From Clostridiales bacterium VE202-21 (lineage in GTDB: Bacteria; Bacillota; Clostridia; Lachnospirales; Lachnospiraceae): 34,681 nt of DNA. Where the stretch lies: contig BAIF02000114.1 of assembly GCA_000509105.1 (NCBI GenBank), forward strand, positions 1-34,681, in the 5' to 3' direction. Position numbers and translations under genes: made by a program. Positions 26,530 through 34,417 of this stretch are shown piece after piece. Within the stretch, counting starts at the first letter, position 1. Each line of letters begins with the position of its first letter. Under the pieces are notes generated by a model that was given only the letters and a program-made list of their open reading frames with translations, was not told the DNA's origin and searched no databases.

Positions 26530-27162
26530 TTACTCTCCTTCTGCTGTTCCGCCCTCATGGATCGGCGTAATTACAATATTTTCAGGTGCAATATCGGTCT
26601 TTCTCGTAACGATATCTTCTATCTGGGCACGGTTTGCATCTGTCAGCTCTGCGCTGTCCACCACGATATCCGCGGAATCTGCCGTAAGGCTTACAACTGC
26701 CTCTGAAAATCCTTTGGAAGCCATCAGTGTTTCCACAGCCACCTCCTGCTCAGACAGTTCCGTCATCTTTACCATCTGTGCCACTGCATCCTGTTTCTCT
26801 TCGTCGCTGATGTTGGTGTTGTCAATGATTGCCTGCAGCGTTTCTTTATTCTGAGCGCGCACCTGTTCCCTGGCTACTTTTGCCTGTGCAACCGTGGTGT
26901 CTGCTCCGCTGTTTGTCAGCACGGCCTCTCCGGGCGTCCCTTCTATTTCGGAATCATTGCTTGCAATGTCGCCGGAGCCTGTTTCCAGGTCTTCCTCCGA
27001 AATATCCAGCAGCTCCTTGTTTGCCAGTTCTGCATTTGCCTCTGTCGTACCTTTGTCTGACTGTCCAAACAGCCGTCCTGAGTAATTCAGGTATCCGGCG
27101 ATGGCAATCATAACTGCCAGTGTGGTAATGATGATCTGATTTTTCTTAAATAAACGCTTCAC
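26530..27162 (-). CDS. spoIIIAH: Stage III sporulation protein AH
   Basis: Mother-cell component of the SpoIIIA-SpoIIQ channel; its extracellular domain binds forespore SpoIIQ during engulfment. The 210 residues begin with KRLFKKNQIIITTLAVMIAIAGYL (a basic N-terminus and one membrane helix, about 9-25), followed by an acidic linker and the YscJ-like ring-building domain at the C-terminus (SKGFSEAVVSLTADSADIVV). The start codon is GTG with AGGAGG at good spacing. It is the last gene of the operon. Confidence 0.95.
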   Translation of the reverse strand: MKRLFKKNQIIITTLAVMIAIAGYLNYSGRLFGQSDKGTTEANAELANKELLDISEEDLETGSGDIASNDSEIEGTPGEAVLTNSGADTTVAQAKVAREQVRAQNKETLQAIIDNTNISDEEKQDAVAQMVKMTELSEQEVAVETLMASKGFSEAVVSLTADSADIVVDSAELTDANRAQIEDIVTRKTDIAPENIVITPIHEGGTAEGE

Positions 27163-27176
27163 TTGGAATCCTCCTT

Positions 27177-27785
27177 TTATGTATCAGTCCTTTTCATTAT
27201 TTTTATTTTATGCGCCTCTACACCGAATAATGCCTGGATTGCCTCAGTTATATTCTGCACTACAACCGCATTGTCTCCCCCCTCCGCTACTACGAGCACT
27301 CCGGCTATTTCCGGAGTCAGTTCCTTGCTCACATAGGGTGACTGGGAACCGTCCGATCCCTGCTCATAAATACTCGTCTTATCCGTTGTCCTCTCTTCCA
27401 CGCTCCTTGTACCCCCGGAACTGTCTTCCTCCTCCGAATTCTGGCTGCTGCTCTGCTGATCCTTCTCCACGATCTTCTGACCGGAAGATTTCAGTGTGAT
27501 CATCACTTCTGCCTTCCCCACCCCCTGAACGTATTCCAGCGCTCTTGCAACCCGCTTTTCAAGGTACTGCTCGTATTCCTCATCTGTATTTACATAAGAG
27601 GCTGCCTTACCCTCCCCGCTGTCCCTACTCTCATCCGATGCGCTTCCTTTCTTTTTATTGGAAGTAGGAATTGCGATCACTACCAGAAGAATCCCGATCA
27701 GAAGAAGGATCAGCAGCTGGTTTTTCTGTGGAAGCATTTTCTTACCCTTTATTTTACCCAGGATATTTTTCCATTTATTCTCCAA
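27177..27785 (-). CDS. spoIIIAG: Stage III sporulation protein AG
   Basis: Forms a large ring in the SpoIIIA channel. The 202 residues have one N-terminal membrane helix (LLILLLIGILLVVIAIP, about 27-43), a Ser/Lys/Gly-rich linker, and a ring-building domain (YLEKRVARALEYVQGVGKAEVMITL) interrupted by a long Ser/Glu-rich insertion (about 107-150). This matches known SpoIIIAG organisation, in which the insert makes the beta-barrel. The start overlaps the spoIIIAF end by 11 nt. Confidence 0.95.
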   Translation of the reverse strand: MENKWKNILGKIKGKKMLPQKNQLLILLLIGILLVVIAIPTSNKKKGSASDESRDSGEGKAASYVNTDEEYEQYLEKRVARALEYVQGVGKAEVMITLKSSGQKIVEKDQQSSSQNSEEEDSSGGTRSVEERTTDKTSIYEQGSDGSQSPYVSKELTPEIAGVLVVAEGGDNAVVVQNITEAIQALFGVEAHKIKIMKRTDT

Positions 27786-28137
27786 CCTGTATCTCCTCCA
27801 CTTCTATTCCCTTTTTGGTATTCTCCGCATTTTGTTCCTCCTGCCCGTATTCTTCCGGAAGAAAATCCAGAATATCCAAGCCTTCAAAATAATCTTTCTG
27901 TTTTTCAATTTCTTCCTTTTCCATTTCGTATTCCTGGCTGTGATACAGATCATAAAACCGGTTTTCTATTCCCGTCAGCTTCAATATAGGTGTCAGCATC
28001 AGCAGGATCATCACCATTCCGGAAAAAAACTGCACATATTTCTTATACCCTTTTCCCGGTATGATCTGCAGTACGGCGGTAACGATCACCAGATAGAAAG
28101 CAAGGTTCTGTATCCACTCATATATAAAGTCAAACAT
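27775..28137 (-). CDS. spoIIIAF: Stage III sporulation protein AF
   Basis: Membrane protein of the SpoIIIA complex. The 120-residue sequence has two hydrophobic segments (about 8-26 and 36-53) followed by a soluble acidic tail rich in Glu. It is shorter than many SpoIIIAF proteins, which carry a fuller C-terminal domain. AAAGGAGAGAGG precedes the start. An 85-nt gap separates it from spoIIIAE, in contrast to the overlaps elsewhere in the operon. Confidence 0.88.
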   Translation of the reverse strand: MFDFIYEWIQNLAFYLVIVTAVLQIIPGKGYKKYVQFFSGMVMILLMLTPILKLTGIENRFYDLYHSQEYEMEKEEIEKQKDYFEGLDILDFLPEEYGQEEQNAENTKKGIEVEEIQVGE

Positions 28138-28164
28138 CCTCTCTCCTTTACCCGGCTTAAGCGG

Positions 28165-28233
28165 CAGTTCCTTATTTTACAATGTACCAGCAAATCGTCT
28201 AATCATTCATCAGCTGCTAATTTTACGATGTAC
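28165..28233. repeat. Short direct repeat spanning the spoIIIAE stop and the AE-AF gap
   Basis: Two similar 23-nt copies at 28165-28187 and 28211-28233 share the minus-strand core GTACAT(C/T)GTAAAAT(T/A)AG and end CTG. The second copy includes the last codons and stop of spoIIIAE. It looks like a small tandem duplication that created most of the gap before spoIIIAF. Confidence 0.6.
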
Positions 28234-29412
28234 TAGCCGTAACGACTGCGATGGTCAAAAGAAACAAAAGCCCCGTAGAAAATACAACCTTCATCAGAAG
28301 TTCATATCCCTGGCTGACACTGCTGATACATCCGGTAATCCGTTTATCTGACACCGGCTGAACCAGTGCGGCGGTTAGTTTGTACATCAGGGTCATAAGC
28401 GCCATCTGTACAATCGGTATCGCACAGATAGCGATCATAACCGCGGCTCCCGCCATTCCAATCCCGTTTTTGATCAGCACTGCCGTTCCCAACACGACAT
28501 CCGTTACACCTCCGATTGCGTTGCCGATTCCGGGTATGGCCTCGGCAGTTTTTGTCAGCGCGCTGCGCTTCAAAGCGTCAATGGCCGGAGCAAGCATTCC
28601 CTGGATTACATTGATTCCAATTACGCAGGTTACCAGTGTTTTTAAGATCCAGGTCACCATCTTGCTCAGCAGCTCCGCAAACTGAGAAAGATACTCCTCC
28701 CCTGCCAGGTAGTTCAGCACCTGCACCATAATATAGATATTTATGACGGGGAGCAGGAATCTTAAAATCAACACCTCCACCACATAGATTAGAAATAACA
28801 CAATATTATAAAAAATCAGCGAGCTGCTGCTTCCCGAGGCGATGGCGACTGCCAGAAAATAACTGGGGCACAGCACCCGCATAAAATCCAGAAGCGTCTC
28901 CAGATGCCCTTCAATGCCGCTCATGGCGATCCTGAAGGCATTCAGGCACATGGTAATCAGCAGTATGTATAATACGTAAAAGCTGATTTCCGACACCTGC
29001 CTGTTTTGAAACGCATTTGAAAAATTAGTAAAAATTGCGGCAATCACGGCAATCAGCAGCATATATGCCAGATTCTGGCGGTTATACCTGAATTCATAGG
29101 CAAATTGGTCCGATATGAAATCCATAATCAGTTCCCCGGCATTTTTTCCGTCTCCTTCAATTAGAGCGGTAACCAGGCTCTTAAAATCCATTTTTTCTTC
29201 CGGAAATATTTTTTGCAGGCTGTTGTCAATCTCTGAAAAATCAAACTCCGAGAACAATTTGCTCTCGGCGCCGCTTTCCACGGCATCATAATCTACCGTA
29301 TCCTCGCTGCGTATACCGTCATACAGCCTATCTTGTCCCCTGCCAGGCCAAAAAGAAGTACTGATATCAAAAACGCCAAGGCCCCCAGCCATATCCTTTG
29401 CCCCCTTTTCAT
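28223..29412 (-). CDS. spoIIIAE: Stage III sporulation protein AE, frameshift in signal-peptide region
   Basis: Largest membrane component of the SpoIIIA channel. The main frame has at least six hydrophobic segments, e.g. LAYMLLIAVIAAIF, ISFYVLYILLITMCL and IAICAIPIVQMALM. In that frame the first ATG (29392) gives an implausible start with no signal peptide. One frame over, ATG at 29410-29412 overlaps the spoIIIAD stop as ATGA and encodes a clear signal sequence (MKRGQRIWLGALAFLISVLL then FGLAG), ending at a TAG at 29293-29295. A single base is therefore missing between about 29296 and 29392. Restored length is about 396 residues, as expected for this family. Confidence 0.9.
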
Positions 29413-29795
29413 GCCAGAAACTCCCGGATTGTCTCCAGCAGGGCGAGTAATACCGGCATTCCGAGAGCCAGTATGGTCAGTTTGCTGAAGATCTCGATCT
29501 GAACCGCAATGGTCTGATATCCGGCATCCTTACAGACACTTGAGGAAAATTCGGCTATATAGGTGATACCGATCATTTTCAGCATAGTTGCGATATAGCT
29601 GGTATCTATCTTGATATACTGATTGACCTGTTCCACCGTCCTTACAAATAGTTCAAGCCTGTCTACAATACAGGCGAAAATAAGGATACTGATGGCCACG
29701 CTCATATAAATTCCATATTCTGATTTGCCGCTTTTAAACTGAATCGACAGCAGTGCGCCTATTACGCCGATAATTCCGATCTGAATCATGCTCAC
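29409..29795 (-). CDS. spoIIIAD: Stage III sporulation protein AD
   Basis: Small polytopic membrane protein of the SpoIIIA complex. The 128 residues contain hydrophobic segments near 3-18, 30-48, 66-84 and 102-121, and the motif CKDAGYQTIAVQIEIFSKLTIL, characteristic of AC/AD proteins. The start is probably GTG (29795), with GGGGAG seven bases upstream; an in-frame ATG two codons later is the alternative. The stop overlaps the spoIIIAE start. Confidence 0.94.
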   Translation of the reverse strand: MSMIQIGIIGVIGALLSIQFKSGKSEYGIYMSVAISILIFACIVDRLELFVRTVEQVNQYIKIDTSYIATMLKMIGITYIAEFSSSVCKDAGYQTIAVQIEIFSKLTILALGMPVLLALLETIREFLA

Positions 29796-29834
29796 ATATA
29801 AGCTCCCCTTTCGTATTCCTATACACTGCCGCAG

Positions 29835-30029
29835 CTACAGAGAAAACAATTGTTTAATGGATGTAAACAAATCGTATATGTATGGCAGTACCCATGACAG
29901 TACCAGTATCAGTCCCGCAAAGCTTGTAAGAAATGCCTGTTCATCCCGCCCGCTGTGCTTGAGCACCTGGCTCAGAATAGAAACCAGTATTCCGACAGCC
30001 GCAATTTTAAATATCAGATTTATGGTCAT
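29835..30029 (-). CDS. spoIIIAC: Stage III sporulation protein AC
   Basis: The 64-residue membrane protein has two helices (about 3-22 and 34-54) with the conserved link KHSGRDEQAF between them, as in all SpoIIIAC proteins. GGGAGG precedes the ATG at good spacing. Together with SpoIIIAD it is thought to couple the ATPase SpoIIIAA to the membrane complex. Confidence 0.95.
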   Translation of the reverse strand: MTINLIFKIAAVGILVSILSQVLKHSGRDEQAFLTSFAGLILVLSWVLPYIYDLFTSIKQLFSL

Positions 30030-30045
30030 GGAATCCTCCCGTGAG

Positions 30046-30564
30046 TTATATTAGTATGACAACCAGAAAAATTCCTCCCATCACGCCAAGACAGTTCCCG
30101 ATCCTTTTCTTTGCTGCCATCCCTTCTCTTACTTTTTCGATTTCCAGCTCCAGCCTGTTCAGGTAAAGCTGCATTGTCCTGCTGGATGTATCCCCGTCCA
30201 GCTGTCCCAGAAATGTTCCCAGCTCTTTCAGCTGTATAGAATGAACGCTCTTGAGATGAAGTTCACTCAGGTTACGGTCTACAGACCGGTTCCATATTTT
30301 TGCAAACTCATCCTCCTCGCGCTCTTCTACCTGCCGCTCCATCACACGCAGCCATTTACGGTAAGGCTCCTTTACCCTTACCGCAACTCTTCCGAATATT
30401 TCCCCCAGCGGTGCATTGGAGTACTCCAGTTCTCCTTTGAGCATATAAACGATATGCCGGATATAGAGGAGTTTTTCCAGATACCGCTGGAGCTCTGTTC
30501 CATAGGCGATCCCCGCCCCTGTCGTTGCCCCTAAAATCAGCAGGCATCCTATAAATCTCTGCAT
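30046..30564 (-). CDS. spoIIIAB: Stage III sporulation protein AB
   Basis: Resembles GspF-like platform proteins of type II secretion. The 172 residues have an N-terminal helix (FIGCLLILGATTGAGIAYG), a long helical soluble region, and a C-terminal membrane helix (IGNCLGVMGGIFLVVILI). GGGGGAG lies six bases before the ATG. It overlaps the end of spoIIIAA by 16 nt, so translation is probably coupled. Confidence 0.95.
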   Translation of the reverse strand: MQRFIGCLLILGATTGAGIAYGTELQRYLEKLLYIRHIVYMLKGELEYSNAPLGEIFGRVAVRVKEPYRKWLRVMERQVEEREEDEFAKIWNRSVDRNLSELHLKSVHSIQLKELGTFLGQLDGDTSSRTMQLYLNRLELEIEKVREGMAAKKRIGNCLGVMGGIFLVVILI

Positions 30565-31493
30565 AGCAGGCTCCCCCGTTCGTCATATACTTCCCGCACC
30601 TCCCCGGGCCTTTTCTCATTGCCGAGTATGATATAGCGCTCAAACCTGCGTTCTCTGATCAGCCTGCCAAGCACAGGCTTATCCGCTGCCTCAGCCATTG
30701 ACAGGCCGTGTACGCTGGCAATCATTTTACATCCGCACTGCATGGCATACTCAATAGCATGTACATCCTCCGGAGAACCGATCTCATCTACCGCTATCAC
30801 CTGGGGGGCCATGGAGCGGATCAGCATAATCATCCCTTCCGCTTTCGGACAGCAGTCCAGCACATCCGTGCGCATACCCAGCTGGTTCTGGGCGACTCCC
30901 AGATAGCAGCCCCCGATCTCTGAACGTTCATCCACAACACCCACCGTACATCCCTTTACGTACCTGTTTCCGTCTGATATCTGCCGGATCAGATCCCGTA
31001 TCAGCGTCGTTTTCCCACAACAGGGCGGTGAAATCACCAGAGTATGGCATACCTGGCGGTTCTTTGTAATATAGGGCATGACCTTGTCCGCACACCCCAG
31101 AATCTCATGGGACATTCTTATGTTTACAGAAGAAATATACTGCAGATTCTTCACTTTATTGCCTTCCAGTATAGCCTTTCCCATCACCCCCACGCGATGC
31201 CCTCCTTCTATTGTAATAAATCCCTGTCTCATCTCGTGTTCATATGCATACAGTGAATAGTGGCTGATATATTCCAGCGTCTCACGTATCTCCTCCTTAG
31301 TGATCAGGTACCTCGTAGACACCCCCGTAGGAAGCAGCCTTTCCTCGTTGTCATAAACCAGAATAAGAGGCTTACCAATCCGCAACCGGATCTCCTGTAC
31401 CTTTTCAAAATCCAGCCCTTCCGCCTCCACGGCAGACCGGACCGGTTTCGCAAGCACCTGCAGGACCTGCTGTTTTCTGTTAACTGTATTCAT
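30549..31493 (-). CDS. spoIIIAA: Stage III sporulation protein AA (secretion-type ATPase)
   Basis: ATPase that powers or assembles the mother-cell side of the engulfment channel. The 314-residue form starts MNTVNRKQQVLQVL, with AGAGGTGG eight bases upstream. An in-frame extension to 31586 would run through the promoter and is rejected. Walker A reads ISPPCCGKTTLIRDL near residues 145-159 and Walker B VIAVDEIGSPEDV near 214-226, with HG in MIASVHGLSM nearby. First gene of the eight-gene operon. Confidence 0.95.
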   Translation of the reverse strand: MNTVNRKQQVLQVLAKPVRSAVEAEGLDFEKVQEIRLRIGKPLILVYDNEERLLPTGVSTRYLITKEEIRETLEYISHYSLYAYEHEMRQGFITIEGGHRVGVMGKAILEGNKVKNLQYISSVNIRMSHEILGCADKVMPYITKNRQVCHTLVISPPCCGKTTLIRDLIRQISDGNRYVKGCTVGVVDERSEIGGCYLGVAQNQLGMRTDVLDCCPKAEGMIMLIRSMAPQVIAVDEIGSPEDVHAIEYAMQCGCKMIASVHGLSMAEAADKPVLGRLIRERRFERYIILGNEKRPGEVREVYDERGSLLCRDL

Positions 31494-31512
31494 CTTGTCC
31501 ACCTCTTTAAAC

Positions 31513-31540
31513 AATATATGTCCCCATCTCAAATTTATGA
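31513..31540 (-). promoter_or_regulatory. Sigma-E-like promoter of the spoIIIA operon
   Basis: Minus strand: TCATAAA (31534-31540), a 13-nt spacer, CATATATT (31513-31520). This fits the mother-cell sigma-E pattern (KMATATT, 13-15 nt, CATACANT), and the operon is a known sigma-E target in Bacillus. The resulting leader would be very short (about 13 nt). The left foot of giant palindrome 2 lies 33 nt upstream of this -35. Confidence 0.7.
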
Positions 31541-31572
31541 CTTGAAAATCTGGAGTTGAGTGGGGGCGGGAC

Positions 31573-31817
31573 GCAGATGCAGGCACACATGGGGCGGAAA
31601 GGCTTCTGGATGCGGGTTAGGGGGAGTAAAGGGAAAAAACAGAAAAACCGGGACAAAATGCGTGATTCCGAATCACTCATTTTCCTGCACCCAGCGCGCG
31701 AAATCCATCAGGATTTCACGTGATGTGTGCAGGTTGTCCCGGTTTTTCTGTTTTTTCCCTTTACTCCCCCTAACCCGCATCCAGAAGCCTTTCCGCCCCA
31801 TGTGTGCCTGCATCTGC
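31573..31817. repeat. Giant palindrome 2, perfect 84-bp arms with Y-shaped tip
   Basis: 31573-31656 and 31734-31817 are exact reverse complements over all 84 positions. The 77-nt tip (31657-31733) contains hairpin A (31657-31682, GTGATT/AATCAC around CCG) and hairpin B (31685-31732). Hairpin B has CTGCAC/GTGCAG as outer helix, the internal loop CCAGCGC/GTGATGT identical to palindrome 1, a GCGAAATCC/GGATTTCAC inner helix with one mismatch, and loop ATCA. A6 and T6 tracts flank the inner 17 bp of the arms, so each strand reads as a stem followed by TTTTTT. No coding content or transposase is present. Confidence 0.93.
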
Positions 31818-32024
31818 TTGTGTACTCAAATAAGATGGGTTTCTGAACGGGAATGGCTGGGGAGGTTGTCTGGCTTGAAGAAGCGCTTTTTTAAATGCCT
31901 TTTATAATTTCCTATCCCACCTAAATTGCCTAACACTGATGCAAATGTCCGCCTCAGCCAAGCCACATCCGCCTCTCCCGCCAGAGAGCTTCCATGTAGC
32001 GGAACAGTTAACGCCTTGATGCGA
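31818..32024. other. Spacer between giant palindromes 2 and 3
   Basis: About 207 bases with no recognised gene. The minus strand stays open for about 100 codons from inside palindrome 3 into this spacer, and part reads in a protein-like way (KALTVPLHGSSLAGEADV). It has no convincing ribosome site or family match and is most likely chance or a remnant. Confidence 0.45.
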
Positions 32025-32276
32025 GCAGCCTTGCCGGATACACCTGACAGTTTCCGGGGGCTTCTAAGTGCGCGGCTGGAAGTACTTACGGTAAAAAAGC
32101 AGAAGCGTATAGCTGAGGATTGATTCCGAATCAATCCTCAAGGCGGCCTGAGCTGAGAAATCATCAAGATTTCTCAGTGAATGCCGCCGGGCTATACGCT
32201 TCTGCTTTTTTACCGTTAGTACTTCCCCGCAAACGGCCAGCCCCCGGAAACTGTCAGGTGTATCCGGGAAGGCGGC
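32025..32276. repeat. Giant palindrome 3 with Y-shaped tip, 3' of pnp
   Basis: Outer arms 32034-32062 and 32239-32267 pair perfectly (29 bp). A mismatched zone of about 15 nt follows on each side, then inner arms 32078-32113 and 32191-32226 pair at 35 of 36 positions. Tip 32114-32190: hairpin A is a perfect 12-pair stem around CCG (32114-32140). Hairpin B (32142-32188) has GGCGGC/GCCGCC, internal loop CTGAGCT/AGTGAAT, GAGAAATC/GATTTCTC and loop ATCAA. It starts 14 nt beyond the pnp stop. On the minus strand the innermost 14-bp helix is followed by CTTTTTT, so this copy could also terminate pnp transcription. Confidence 0.92.
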
Positions 32277-32290
32277 CCCATACCAGCGAA

Positions 32291-34378
32291 CTACTCCGCT
32301 ACATCTCTCATACTGAAACTAAATCTGCCCATTTTGTCTTTTCCTAAGCAGACTACTTTTACTACATCGCCCAGTTTGAGTACGTCTTCTACTTTGTTAA
32401 TTCTTTCTTTGGAAATCTTGGAAATGTGTACCATTCCTTCTTTTCCCGGCGCAAATTCGAGAAATGCACCAAATTCTTTGATACTGATGACTTTTCCTTC
32501 AAATACCTGGCCGGCCTCGAAATCTGTGGTGATGGTTGCAATCATCTTCATTGCCTCATCCATGCCTGCTTTGTCTGTTCCGCAGACGGAGACGGCACCG
32601 TCATCAGTAATGTCTATTTTTACACCTGTCTGCTCAATGATCGCATTGATTGTCTTTCCGCGCTGGCCGACTACATCGCCGATCTTCTGCGGATCGATCT
32701 GCATCTGTACGATCTTAGGAGCGTATGGGCCTACCTCCGGCCTTGGCTCTGCAATTGTCTTGTTCATGACCTCATCCAGAATATAGGTTCTCGCCTTCTT
32801 TGTTGCGGCGATTGCTTCCTCGATGATTGGTCTTGTGAGTCCGTGAATCTTGATATCCATTTGGATTGCAGTGATTCCTTTGTGGGTTCCGGCAACCTTG
32901 AAGTCCATGTCGCCGAAGAAATCTTCCAGACCCTGGATATCTGTCAGCACCAGATAATCGTCGTCAGTATCTCCTGTCACAAGACCAGCGGAGATACCGG
33001 CTACTGCTGCTTTGATCGGAACGCCGGCAGCCATCAGCGACATACTTGAGGCACAGATACTTGCCTGTGAAGTAGAACCGTTGGACTCAAATGTCTCGGA
33101 TACCGTACGGATTGCATATGGGAACTCTGACTCACTTGGGAGTACAGGGATCAGCGCTCTCTCTGCAAGCGCGCCATGGCCAATTTCGCGCCGGCCCGGT
33201 CCTCTGGATGGTTTCGTCTCTCCTACAGAATAGGACGGGAAATTATAGTGGTGCATATATCTCTTGGAGGTCTCTGCCTCATCGAGTCCGTCAATTCTCT
33301 GTGCATCAGACAGCGGCGCCAGCGTTGTCACGGTACAGATTTGTGTCTGTCCACGGGTAAACATAGCTGAGCCGTGAACTCTCGGAATCAGATCGGTCTC
33401 AGCAGCCAGATGGCGGATCTGGTCGATTGCACGTCCGTCCGGGCGCTTCTGGTCTTTCAGGATCATCTTCCTTACCGTCTTTTTCTGATACTGGTATACT
33501 GCTTCACCAAGCACATCCAGCCATTCCTCGTTCCCGGCAAATGCCTCTTCCAGCTTGGCAGTGATTACACGTATATTCTCTTCTCTTGTCTGTTTGTCGT
33601 CAGTAAATACGGCTTCTTCCATCTCTGCCGGAGTAACAATCTCTTTGATTGCTGCAAACAACTCTTCCGGTACTGCACAGCTCTCATAGGAGTGCTTCGG
33701 CTTGCCGCACTCTGCGACGATCGTCTCGATAAATGCGATCACCTTCTGGTTCAACTCATGCGCTGCAAAAATAGCATCTATCATCTGATCCTCCGGCACT
33801 TCATTGGCACCAGCCTCGATCATAATCACCTTTTCCTTTGTAGAAGCCACGGTCAGCGCCAGATCCGAGATATCTTTTTGTTCTGCTGTCGGGTTAAATA
33901 CAAACTCGCCGTCTACCAGACCTACCTGAGTTGTAGAGATCGGGCCGTCAAACGGGATATCAGAAATGCTGGTGGCAATAGCTGCACCCAACATAGCTGT
34001 CAGTTCCGGACTGCAGTCCTGGTCAACAGACATAACCAGATTTTCCAGAGTCACATCATTTCTATAATCCTTCGGGAACAGAGGTCTCATCGGTCTGTCG
34101 ATGACACGGCATGTCAGTACGGCATTTTCTGAAGCCTTTCCTTCTCTCTTATTGAATCCTCCCGGAATCTTCCCTACAGAATATAATCTTTCGTTGTATT
34201 CTACACTCAATGGGAAGAAATCGATCCCTTCTCTCGGCTTCTCGGATGCAGTTGCAGTACAAAGCACTGTTGTATCCCCATAATGCATTAGAGCAGCTCC
34301 GTTCGCCTGCTTTGCGACTCTTCCGATGTCTACACGCAGAGTTCTGCCGGCAAGTTCCATTTCAAACTTTTTAAACAT
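32291..34378 (-). CDS. pnp: Polyribonucleotide nucleotidyltransferase (PNPase)
   Basis: Phosphorolytic 3'-5' exoribonuclease of mRNA turnover. The 695 residues contain two RNase PH-like domains (about 1-220 and 315-545), a KH domain (about 555-610, IGKVVG-type motif seen as KIGDVVGQRGKTINAI) and an S1 domain at the C-terminus (GQVFEGKVISIKEFGAFLEF). Active-site region motifs such as TRGQTQICTVTTLAPL and GDMDFKVAGTH are present. GGAGAATGAT precedes the ATG. The gene has its own promoter and a leader hairpin, and giant palindrome 3 follows it. Confidence 0.97.
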   Translation of the reverse strand: MFKKFEMELAGRTLRVDIGRVAKQANGAALMHYGDTTVLCTATASEKPREGIDFFPLSVEYNERLYSVGKIPGGFNKREGKASENAVLTCRVIDRPMRPLFPKDYRNDVTLENLVMSVDQDCSPELTAMLGAAIATSISDIPFDGPISTTQVGLVDGEFVFNPTAEQKDISDLALTVASTKEKVIMIEAGANEVPEDQMIDAIFAAHELNQKVIAFIETIVAECGKPKHSYESCAVPEELFAAIKEIVTPAEMEEAVFTDDKQTREENIRVITAKLEEAFAGNEEWLDVLGEAVYQYQKKTVRKMILKDQKRPDGRAIDQIRHLAAETDLIPRVHGSAMFTRGQTQICTVTTLAPLSDAQRIDGLDEAETSKRYMHHYNFPSYSVGETKPSRGPGRREIGHGALAERALIPVLPSESEFPYAIRTVSETFESNGSTSQASICASSMSLMAAGVPIKAAVAGISAGLVTGDTDDDYLVLTDIQGLEDFFGDMDFKVAGTHKGITAIQMDIKIHGLTRPIIEEAIAATKKARTYILDEVMNKTIAEPRPEVGPYAPKIVQMQIDPQKIGDVVGQRGKTINAIIEQTGVKIDITDDGAVSVCGTDKAGMDEAMKMIATITTDFEAGQVFEGKVISIKEFGAFLEFAPGKEGMVHISKISKERINKVEDVLKLGDVVKVVCLGKDKMGRFSFSMRDVAE

Positions 34379-34417
34379 ATCATTCTCCTTTTTTTCTATT
34401 CACATAATTCGTGGCAG

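Noticed and set aside
31826..32134. Minus-strand 102-codon frame between palindromes 2 and 3
   Set aside because: It begins inside palindrome 3, no convincing ribosome site was found, and no family resemblance is seen; it may be a remnant but cannot be supported as a gene.
31573..32276. Palindromes as an insertion sequence or CRISPR array
   Set aside because: There is no transposase, no conserved terminal repeats, no evident target duplication, and no regularly spaced direct repeats; each arm pair is unique.
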